Shown: positions 29,442 to 36,494 of the stretch, piece by piece | How the letters are laid out: each line of letters opens with the position of its first letter | How positions within the stretch are numbered: position 1 is the first letter of the stretch | Source: Neisseria meningitidis | Lineage (GTDB): Bacteria > Pseudomonadota > Gammaproteobacteria > Burkholderiales > Neisseriaceae | Assembly: GCA_923184405.1 (NCBI GenBank) | Contig: OV299793.1 | Coordinates: 1,231,921-1,268,414, forward strand | Length of the DNA stretch: 36,494 nt | Direction: 5' to 3' | Program-made: the position numbers and the translations under genes | Notes under the pieces: model-generated | What the model was told of the DNA's origin: nothing | The model's database searches: none | Seen by the model: only the letters and a program-made list of their open reading frames with translations

Positions 29442-30420
29442 ATCAGTTCACGCAACCGACCCAAGGCGAACAATACCACATTGAATACCGTCCCGCCACT
29501 GCACCGTCACCGAAATCGCCAAACAGCTGAACCGCCACTAAAGCTCCATCAGCAGCGAAATCAGACGGCACCGCACCCTACGACAGCAATACAGCGAATA
29601 AAAAGCCCAGCCGCAAAGCCGGATTTTCAAACAGCGTAGGCGAAAACCCTATAAGTTCGATTCGCAGCTGATTCAGCACATCGATACCCTTATCCGCCGC
29701 AAACTCAGTCCCGAACAGGCATGCGCCTACCTGGGCAAACACCACCGTATCACGCTCCACCAAAAGCACCATTTACCACTACCTCCGCCAAGACAAAAGC
29801 AACGGCAGCACGTTGTGGCAACATCTCAGAATATGCAGCAAACCCTACCGCAAACGCTACGGCAGCACATGGACCTGAGGCAAAATCCCCAACCGTGTCG
29901 GCATAGGAAACCGACCCGCTATCGTCGACCAGAAATCCCGTGATCGGCGATTGGGAAGCCGACACCATTGTAGGCAAAGGACAGAAAAGCGCATTATTGA
30001 CCTTGGTCGAACGCAGTTACCCGCTACACCATCATCTGCAAATCGGATAGCCTCAAAGCCGAAGACACTGTCCAGGCAGCTGTTAAGGCATTAAAGCCAC
30101 ATAAAGACAGGGTGCACACCATTACCATGGATAACGGCAAAGAGTTCTACCAACACACCAAAATAACCAAAGCATTGAAAGCGGAGACTTATTGTTGTCA
30201 CCCTTACCATTCTTCGGAGAAACGGCTGAATGAGAAAACCAACGGACTCATCCGGCAATACTTCCCCAAACAAACCGATTTCCGCAACATCAGTGATCTG
30301 GAGCTACGCACGGTTCATGATGAGTTGAACCACCGACCAAACAAAGCACTTGAGCTAAGATAGGCCACGGGAATAATGAAGCAGGCTGTTCCAACAATAA
30401 ATGCTCTGCTGTTGCATTGA
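29442..30420 (+). mobile_element. IS1655-like (IS30 family) element with broken transposase
   Basis: The transposase text matches the neisserial IS30-family element IS1655 as I remember it: QGEQYHIEYRP near the start, TEIAKQLNRH, KLSPEQACAYLGKHHRITLH, DWEADTIVGKGQKSALLTLV with the first catalytic Asp, TITMDNGKEFYQHTKITKAL with the second, and NEKTNGLIRQYFPKQTDFRN with the catalytic Glu, ending RTVHDELNHRP. Frames shift at least six times and the start codon reads ATC (29442). The DDE triad residues themselves are still encoded. The 3' end is near TTGCATTG (about 30420); inverted terminal repeats are not clear. It follows the ttcA terminator and precedes the restriction relic. Confidence 0.85.
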
Positions 30421-30429
30421 CTTCCCAAA

Positions 30430-31765
30430 CAAAGCGAATTCGATTAGACTGACAACGAATTCCGATAAAAAGCCATACTCGCTCTTATTGCCGCGCCGTC
30501 GGAAACAGATTTTTGGGAATACCAGAAAAGATTAGAATAGAAGAATACCGGGACCAAGCTGCACAAGACTACAAACGCATCGAGATCGTGCAAGAAATTC
30601 TTGATGAATTGGACACGCCGCCATCACTAAATCGAAAACGCGCCAACCGACAAAATAAATAGCAGCTTGAAGACGATGTAGGTGGACGAACGTTGCGGCA
30701 GCTACTCGATGATCGGACTGACTAGCAGTCACTATCACAAAGCCAGCGGCAAAAAAGTCGATGTTCATCAAAACGGCGAAATTGTCAAACCACACGATGG
30801 CAATTACCTGCCATTTAGCGTAGCAGTCCGTATCAAAATTAAAACGAAGGCCGTCCAAAGACACGAGATACTACCGACCATACAGGACTGAGCACCTAAC
30901 GCGATTCAATAACCGCCGCCTGCAGTGTCTTCAGACGAAGTACGCCGTCACAGCCGGAAACACACCTCCAACGTCCATGCAGCTAAGCGCGCAAAACGGC
31001 GTCGCCGCTCCGGTAGCACGCACATAAAGCTGACAAAGAAACAACGCCAATCCAGCTCAAATTTAGCTTGCAGGGCGGCCCGGAAAGCTCAAAAGCCGCC
31101 GTTCCGGTAGCCCGGAAACGACAGGCATCAATAAAACAGCCAACGCATCGATATAGCTGCACCGCGCATAAATACGAACAAAGAGCTGATGACGCCAACC
31201 CAGCTTTCAAAAACCAAGCCGCTGGCTAAACAATTCACCGACGGCATCATCCAATCCGGCGAATTTCAAATCTGCGAAATAGGAACATGCGAGCTGATGA
31301 CCGCACAAGTTTTCGACTTGCAGTGCGACAGCATGCAGGTCCTATTCATTTAGCGCATAATCATCGAATTCAAAGACCGCATGACTCGCCCTATACCGCG
31401 CCTTGCCACGCTCAACCTTCGCCTTTTCTCCTATAATACGATCTCGCCAATTTACACCTCGTGGTTACACGCCGGAAATCCTCGTCCGCCGCAAACGCGA
31501 CGATGTCATCTTCCGCACCAACGCCAACACGCACCAGCGCGGCGAAAAACCCGCCTACTACCAGAAGACTAAAAGCACCAGAAATGTCCACAATAGCACA
31601 TCGCCAAAAAAAGAACCGTAGCACAAAATAGATCAGATCAAAAATAAAAGCGCAACGACATGAGACGAATGCACATCACAAAGAACTCCTGGTCAGAAGG
31701 TCGACGCGGGAGAGGCACAAAATTCACAAACGCAAAGCACAGCGGAAAAAACAACAAAGGAAAAG
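30430..31765. other. Unresolved stretch between the IS element and the Res relic
   Basis: No family is recognised. On the forward strand some text looks like coding: ETDFWEYQKRLE at about 30500, DERCGSYSMIGLTSSHYHKA and SGKKVDVHQNGEIVKPHDGN at 30682-30891, FTDGIIQSGEFQICEIGTCE at about 31230-31290, and ILVRRKRDDVIFRTNANTH at about 31470. They are in different frames and separated by stops. The stretch may be one or two heavily damaged genes, possibly the rest of the neighbouring restriction system; no catalytic motif supports that. Confidence 0.35.
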
Positions 31766-31769
31766 TCAA

Positions 31770-32260
31770 ACAAATCTTTTCAATGCCTTGTCGCCCGTAT
31801 CGTTCATGGATCGACGAATTAACCATGCCCGCGTTAATCAGCAGCACATGGATTTCCTTTTGTTTTCCGTTTTGACAAATTGCTCAATCGTTGGGCGCAT
31901 TTGGACTTTTTAAGTCTTATTCTTTTCGCGCTTTCCACCACATAGGTTTTCAGGCGCACGCCTTCAATCGCCGCCGAAACTTGTTCAAAATGCTCTACAA
32001 AGCCTTGCTTTGCAAAACCGCTGTGTTCCCGCCTTACTGGACAAAGTCGGCATGACCACGATAAATTTGAACACGCCCAGCCAACGGTGCAGCTTCGAAA
32101 TATTATTTAGGTTTTGCCTGTGCCCGTTTCCATGGAAATATCAAGGATATTTTTTGGTCGTCCGAACGGTCGGGGAATCGGGCTGTCTATACTGTTTGGC
32201 TTTGCACTTTCAGGATATTGTTTGCGTATTGCTAAAGCCAAGCACACACAGAAAATCCTG
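31770..32260 (-). pseudogene. Type III restriction enzyme Res subunit, fragment
   Basis: On the reverse strand the sequence reads PFGRPKNILDISMETGTGKT, the helicase motif I (Walker A) of type III Res subunits, at about 32111-32180. It is followed by LHRWLGVFKFIVVMPTLSSK and AGTQRF, then GVRLKTYVVESAK, RPTIEQFVKTENK, KEIHVLLINAGMVNSS and NDTGDKALKR, which are the usual order of the first part of the ATPase domain. Stops and shifts occur after GKT, near 32015, 31950 and 31855. The DExH box, the remaining helicase motifs and the endonuclease domain are not visible downstream, and no Mod methyltransferase is recognised upstream. The type III assignment rests on the METGTGKT and following text. 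It could be a remnant of a larger locus. Confidence 0.75.
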
Positions 32261-32707
32261 AAAATTTCGTCAGCCGTCCGATATAGGAACTAAGCCAAGT
32301 CAAGCAAACGACCAAAAAACCGACAAAACCGCCTACCTAACTTGATGCGGCTTGGATATCTAACGGTAATTAAAAACGTCGCAAATGGCAAACATCAAAC
32401 CCAGATACACCACATTCAACAACACCAATTACGGAGAAAACTCCAAACCGATTCTACCGGAAGCATGTGCCGAACGACGCTTGCAAGATTGCTGCCGAAT
32501 ACAATCAATCCGGCATGGGATACAAAGCCGCATCACGTCCAGCATGCGGATAAACAAAAACAGAATACGGCAAGAAGTAAAAGCAGAAAAATTCATCAGA
32601 AAAAGTATGCACAGAGCTGAAACCGTGTAAGCCCCGATACACACAAGCACAACCATCAAGTAATCAGTTGAGACCCATCATACAGCGTACAAGTGGTAAG
32701 AGTCAGC
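32261..32707. other. Unresolved DNA upstream of purK
   Basis: A forward frame at 32342-32630 reads NPRYTTFNNTNYGENSKPIL-like text and a basic tail across two frames, which could be a small secreted protein, but there is no clear start or domain. The reverse strand should carry the N-terminus of the Res subunit if complete; I cannot follow it beyond 32260. Nothing else is supported. Confidence 0.35.
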
Positions 32708-33849
32708 ATGCAAAACATATCGCTTAATAAGAACGCAATGCTGGCATCCCGGCGGCGGACAACTAGGCAGAATGTTTACCGATGCTGCCAAAACCATGGG
32801 CAACAAAGAAACCGTTCTCGAACCCGATCCGAATCGCGCCGAAAGCAGAATTTGTCGACCGTCATTTATGCGCGCCGTTTAACGACCAAGCTGCTTTGGA
32901 CGAATTGGCAAAATGCGCGGCGGTGACCACTGAATTTGAAAAAACATCAATGCCGATGTGCGATCCGATTTCTCGACAAACACACCAATGTTTCCCCGGC
33001 AGCGACTGCGTCGCCATCGCGCAAAACCGCATTCAGGAAAAGGCATGGATACGCAAGCAGGATTGCAAACCGCGCCGTATCAAACTAATTTGCAAAGCCG
33101 AAGACATCACTGAAGAAAGCACACAATTTCTACCCGGCATACTGAAAACCGCTACAATTAGGCTATGACAGCAAAGACCAAATCCGCGTCAAAACGGTGG
33201 ATGAGACCCAAAGCCGCGTTTGCCGAACACCGCGGCGTGGATTGCGTTTTGGAAAAAATATCGTGGACTTGCGCGGCGAAATTTCCGTTATCGTATGCCG
33301 TCCGAACAATGACAACGTGCAAAACTTTCGATCCCGCCGGAAAACATTCACGAAAGAGCAATTGACATCCTCGCCTACCCCATCGTCCCAGCCCGACTGA
33401 GTGCCGACATATTCAGCAACAGAGCGCGACAAATGGCGCAGCGTTTGGCCGATAAATTGAACTACGTCGGCGTATTGGCGGTAGAAATGTTTGTTGTCGG
33501 CGACACGCAGCAAGACGTAACTCAACGAAGATACACGCCGCGTCCGCACAATTAAGCCACCATACCGTCGACGCGCCTGCGCGGCAGACCAATTCCAGCA
33601 ACAGGTCCGCCTGATGTGCAGCCTGCCACCTGCGACAAATTGCTGAGTTCTTGCTGTATGGCGAATATTTTGGGCGACGTTTGGCGGAAGACGGCAGCGA
33701 ACCGGATTGGTTTCCCCTGCAAAGCCAAGCCGGACACACCTGCACCTTTACGGCAAAAAAACCGCGCACAAAGGGCGGGCGGACACTTGCCGTTTATACA
33801 GAGTTGGACACCGCATTTCAAAAACAAAAAAACTGCATCGGTCCTATAA
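32708..33849 (+). pseudogene. purK: 5-(carboxyamino)imidazole ribonucleotide synthase, frameshifted
   Basis: PurK is the ATP-grasp enzyme that carboxylates AIR to N5-CAIR in purine synthesis. The ATG at 32708 starts MQNISLNKNAML; frameshifted text restores GILGGGQLGRMFTDAAKTMG, the family N-terminus. Then AEFVDRHLCAPFNDQAALDE, LAKCAAVTTEFE, VAIAQNRIQEKAWIRK and AEDITEESTQFLPGILKTAT follow in sequence. The ATP-grasp core is spread over frames: AFAEHRGVDCVLEK, DLRGEISVIVCR, and RQMAQRLADKLNYVGVLAVE then MFVVGD. The PRPHNSGHH motif is reduced to PRPHN. The C-terminus reads HLHLYGKKTAHKGR and KKLHRS with TAA at 33847-33849. Length matches about 380 residues. Confidence 0.9.
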
Positions 33850-33894
33850 TCCGACCAGCGGCGCAGATCCGTCTGAAGCCGCCGACATACTGCC

Positions 33895-34375
33895 ATGAAC
33901 CTGCTGACACTGTTACGCCCCGCCACCGTGCAAGAACTGCAAGACATCTTCAGAATCCACCTGCACTCCGTCAATACTGCATCCTCAGCAGCTACAACGA
34001 ACACGCGCCCTAAAAGTATGGGAAACTGTTAAACACGAAAGCTACCTGCCGACCATTTCCGATCCCGACCAGCACTTTGGGTTGCCGAATACAAGGCAAC
34101 ATGCAGGGATTTTTTAAAATCGACTGCCAAGAAGCACAACTCGATGCACTTTACGTCCACCCCTGTTCCACAACCTCGGACTGGGCACTGCCCTGCTTCA
34201 TCGAGCAAAACCATCGCCCGATCCAGTTTGACTTTCTGAAACTCTACGCATCGCTCAACTCCGTCCCGTTTTACGCTACTCCAGCCGCTACGAATCCGCT
34301 CGGTTCGGCGAGTATTGTGCAAGCTTGACCCCAGCATCAAAATCAAAATGCGAACTGATGCGGAAACACCTCTGA
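33895..34375 (+). pseudogene. GNAT-family N-acetyltransferase, frameshifted
   Basis: The ATG at 33895 reads MNLLTLLRPATVQELQDIFR. Later segments, over three frames, are WVAEYKGNMQGFFKIDCQEA and QLDALYVHPCSTTSDWALPC (motif A of the acetyl-CoA fold, with the VHP strand and the damaged pyrophosphate-binding loop), and FDFLKLYASLNSVPFYATPA (the region with the catalytic Tyr after VPFY). It ends with IKIKCELMRKHL-like text at TGA 34373-34375. Length about 160 residues is normal for GNAT. The substrate is unknown. It follows purK by 45 bases with no terminator visible between, so they may be co-transcribed. Confidence 0.82.
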
Positions 34376-34471
34376 TCCGTCCGCCTGTAAACTGATAATC
34401 TTCAAATCAAACATTATTTCCACAAGCGCAGACAGCCAATAAAGTTGCCCATCTGCCAGCCGTGGATGAGC

Positions 34472-35479
34472 ATGAAAACCTACCTTGCCGGCACTCTATA
34501 CCGCAGCCCTGCTCACCGCCTGCAGCCCGCAGCCGGTTAAACCATCCGTCCGGACAAAATGCGGCCAATACCGAATCGACAGGAAAAAACGTACCCTGCT
34601 CAACGCCTCATGATGTGGCACAGGATTTTACAAAGAATACAACCCCTTATTTATCATATACCAATCCGAACACCCCAGCATCCGTCAGCATCCAACAGTC
34701 CACGGCGGCTCAGCAAACAGGCGTATCCGTAGCCAACGGCGCTATTCGATGTCGTAACCATAGACCAATCCTCCGACATCGACCTGCTCGAAAAAAGGAC
34801 TGGTAGAAAAAGGCTGGCAGCAAGCCCTCCCCGACCGCTGCGCCCTACACCAGCACTATGGTTTTCCTTGTCCGAAAAAAACAACTAAACAGATCCGCGA
34901 TTGGAACGACCTTGCCAAGACCTGGCGTTAACATCGTCATCACGCCAATCCCCAAAACCTCGGGCAACGGACGCTACGCATTCCGCAGCGCATACGGTTA
35001 CAGTCTGAAAACCACCAGCGGCAACGAACAGAAGCCCAAAACTCGTCGCATCCATCCTCCGCCCCCGTTTTTTGAAAACGGCAGACGCCGCCACCACCAC
35101 ACTTCACACAACGCAACATCGGCGACGTACTCATTGCTTTTTGAAAACGAAGCCAGCTACGTCAACGGCAGCCCAAGGACAGTTTGAAATCGTCTATCCG
35201 AGCTACCATTTCGCCAGCCCGTCGCCGTCGTCAACAGCGTCGTCGCGAAAAAAGGCGCATAAAAACCGCCCGCGCCTATCGAATACCTTTGGAGCGGAAA
35301 TGGCACAAGAACTCCCTTCGCCTCACTCTTTGCGCCCCGCAACTGAAGTATTGGCAAGACACAGCCGACTTCCCAGGCACCGACTCCATTCTCTCGAAGA
35401 AAAATTCAGCGGATGCGACAACATCATGAAAACCTACTTCGCCGACGGCATATTCGACCGCCTGACCGCACAAAAATGA
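34472..35479 (+). pseudogene. sbp: Sulfate-binding periplasmic protein, frameshifted
   Basis: Sbp is the substrate-binding component of the CysTWA sulfate/thiosulfate ABC importer. The ATG at 34472 gives a signal peptide with the sequence AALLTACSP, so it may be a lipoprotein. Recognisable parts across frames are DVAQDFTKN, PASVSIQQSTAA (family: SVQQSHGGS), QQALPDRCAPY, TMVFLVRKK, DLAKTWR/GVNIVITPIPKTSGNGRY, IGDVLIAFENEA, YVNGS-GQFEIVYPSYHFASP and the C-terminal NIMKTYFADGIFDRLTAQK, ending at TGA 35477-35479. The SGNGRY motif is the sulfate-pocket signature. At least six indels are present. The CysT, CysW and CysA genes are not in this window. Confidence 0.9.
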
Positions 35480-35483
35480 CCAT

Positions 35484-35513
35484 ATGCCGTCTGAACCGCC
35501 TTTCAGACGGCAT
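35484..35513 (+). terminator. Inverted DUS-pair terminator of sbp
   Basis: ATGCCGTCTGAA at 35484-35495 and TTCAGACGGCAT at 35502-35513 form a perfect 12-bp stem. Confidence 0.9.
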
Positions 35514-35603
35514 TCCACCATCAAAACAGAAAAACCGCGCCCAATCATCATCCCACAGGAACCACAACGGCAAACCGGATACAAAACCCAACACCGCCGC
35601 CAA

Positions 35604-35615
35604 ATGCCGTCTGAA
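35604..35615 (+). repeat. DNA uptake sequence (AT-DUS)
   Basis: A single perfect ATGCCGTCTGAA, the last one before the bacterial/primate junction. Confidence 0.9.
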
Positions 35616-35753
35616 GCCGTCGGCACAACCGGCATCCTTATGCGGCGCCGCTTCGAGGCGCATAACTTTCCTTAACCATCCTTTTGACAGCAAATAAACA
35701 GTGCTTTGCCTGTCAGAACAAAACCAATATTTTGCAGTTCGTATCGGAACATT

Positions 35754-35904
35754 TATAGTGGATTAACAAGAAACCAGTACAGCGTTCTCTTTAGCTCAAA
35801 GAAGACGATTCTCTGGAATGCTGAAGCGCAAGTGAATCAGTTCCGTACTATCTGTACTGTCTGCAGCTTCGTCGCCTTGTCCTGATTTTGTTAATCCCAC
35901 TATA
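35754..35904. repeat. Full-length Correia element (CREE)
   Basis: It begins TATAGTGGATTAAC and ends GTTAATCCCACTATA. The core with AGCTCAAAGAAGACGATTC and CAAGTGAATCAGTTCCGTAC is the long form with the IHF-site region. A few substitutions and 1-base indels against the element at 23041 are present. It is the last clearly neisserial sequence in the window. Confidence 0.92.
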
Positions 35905-35960
35905 AAACATCAGATTCCGTGTTCGCGTTTCCGGCAATTCAAAGATTAGCAAAGCGAAAA

Positions 35961-36333
35961 TGACTATCAGTTTGTCTAATGTCCACCCAAATCTCATGTT
36001 GGTGTAATCCCCAGTGTTGGGGGAGGGACCTGCTGGGAGGTGATTGGATCATAGGTGTGGATTTCTGCCTTGCTATTCTCATAATAGTAAGTGAGTTCTC
36101 AGGAGGGTCTGGTTGTTTAAAATTGTGTCTACAGCTCATTCGCTCCTCTCCTCCTGTGCATGGTGAGGCGTACTTGCTTTTCCTTTGCCTCTGCCATTGT
36201 ATAGGATTTCCTGAGGCCTGCCAGTTGTGCTTTATGCTCCAGCCTGCAGAACTGTGAGTCAGTAAACTCTTTTGTTCAAAATTACCCTGTCTCAGGTAAG
36301 TTCTTTTATCAATGCTCAGAATGAAGTAATACA
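35961..36333 (+). mobile_element. Primate ERVL-MaLR solo LTR (MST/THE1 type)
   Basis: From TGACTATCAGTTTGTCTAAT to the terminal CA at 36332-36333 the sequence follows the mammalian MaLR LTR consensus as I remember it: CACCCAAATCTCATGTTG, TAATCCCCAGTGTTGG, GGTGATTGGATCAT, GTGAGTTCTCAGGAGGGTCT, TTTCCTGAGGCCTGCCAG, CCTGCAGAACTGTGAGTCAG, and AAATTACCCTGTCTCAGGTA. The internal length (373 bases) is a little short for MST. This element belongs to primate/mammalian genomes, not bacteria. No matching 5-base target duplication is seen on the left side, where the bacterial sequence ends. Confidence 0.88.
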
Positions 36334-36494
36334 ATGACCAGCTAGGAAAGACCATGGCTCTTTCATATGGGGCATCAGCTCTTCTAGAGTGGAGCAGGAT
36401 TACCAGGCAGGAATACAGCTTTTATGACCTTATTCTCTGCATTTTTTCAGAACAGTCCCAAAACTTCAGATTTTATGTAAAGCATTACGTGAAG
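36334..36494. other. Mammalian flank, no gene
   Basis: Non-repetitive sequence with no uptake sequences, few CpG and no coding frame. It looks like ordinary mammalian intergenic or intronic DNA continuing past the LTR. Confidence 0.7.

Noticed and set aside
31638..31875. Short-chain dehydrogenase suggested by LLINAGMVNSS
   Set aside because: NAG resembles an SDR motif, but the METGTGKT and VFKFIVVMPTLS text upstream on the same strand fits a type III Res subunit, where INAGMVNSS also occurs.
35961..36333. Bacterial origin of the right end
   Set aside because: The text follows a mammalian MaLR LTR over its whole length from TG to CA; no neisserial element resembles it.
1..36494. CRISPR arrays, tRNA or rRNA genes
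   Set aside because: No regular short direct repeats with spacers and no tRNA- or rRNA-like text was seen on either strand, though I could not run a covariance search.

Overview
The window is a Neisseria chromosome segment joined at its right end to primate DNA. Roughly positions 1186-35904 are neisserial. The evidence is many copies of the 12-mer uptake sequence ATGCCGTCTGAA (AT-DUS dialect, typical of N. meningitidis, N. gonorrhoeae, N. lactamica and close relatives), often as inverted pairs acting as terminators, three Correia repeat enclosed elements (CREE), an IS1655-like IS30-family element, and a gene order and protein content that I remember from meningococcal and gonococcal chromosomes. 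From about 35961 the sequence is a mammalian ERVL-MaLR LTR (MST/THE1 type, TG to CA ends at 35961-36333) followed by unique mammalian-looking sequence to the end. Bacterial and primate DNA are therefore joined between about 35905 and 35961.

Almost every bacterial gene is recognisable over its full length but is broken by several 1-4 base indels, in-frame stops and motif substitutions, including housekeeping genes (thrC, fpr, leuC, leuD, leuB, purK). Only the RidA-family gene reads through as one frame. Damage is patchy: some blocks (about 1-1100, 6627-7640, 19400-20780, 30430-31770) are hard to read, while others differ from family expectation by only a few bases. This fits a noisy long-read or low-coverage consensus of a Neisseria chromosome with a chimeric host join. 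A decayed bacterial insertion in a primate genome is the alternative; the large number of retained CpG dinucleotides speaks against an old, methylated insertion.

Layout from left to right. 1-1185: unassigned. 1186-6625 (+): DUF3360 membrane protein, small lipoprotein, thrC, kinase-like protein, fpr, a strong terminator, then a degraded short CREE and about 930 bases with no gene. 7667-12577 (-): copper-type P1B ATPase, hflX and a CAP-domain secreted protein, tightly packed (4-base overlap, 4-base gap). 12730-15657 (-): queH, radC, gshA. 15930-22148 (+): leuC, an entericidin-like lipoprotein, leuD, a low-GC C5-cytosine methyltransferase island with a 405-bp tandem duplication, and leuB. 22309-24739 (+): yceI, CREE, aspA. 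24798-26916 (-): EamA-like transporter, J-domain membrane protein, ybaK. 26992-29298 (+): RidA, ygfZ, ttcA. 29442-30420: IS1655-like element. 30430-32690: unresolved DNA holding a reverse-strand relic of a type III restriction (Res) subunit. 32708-35479 (+): purK, a GNAT acetyltransferase, sbp. 35754-35904: CREE. 35961-36494: primate LTR and flank.

Functionally this is core metabolism (threonine, leucine, aspartate/fumarate, glutathione, purine, sulfate uptake), tRNA modification and quality control (QueH, TtcA, YbaK, YgfZ), plus two places where restriction-modification DNA interrupts the core: between leuD and leuB, and between the IS1655-like element and purK. All comparisons to family sequences are from memory; no alignment was run.
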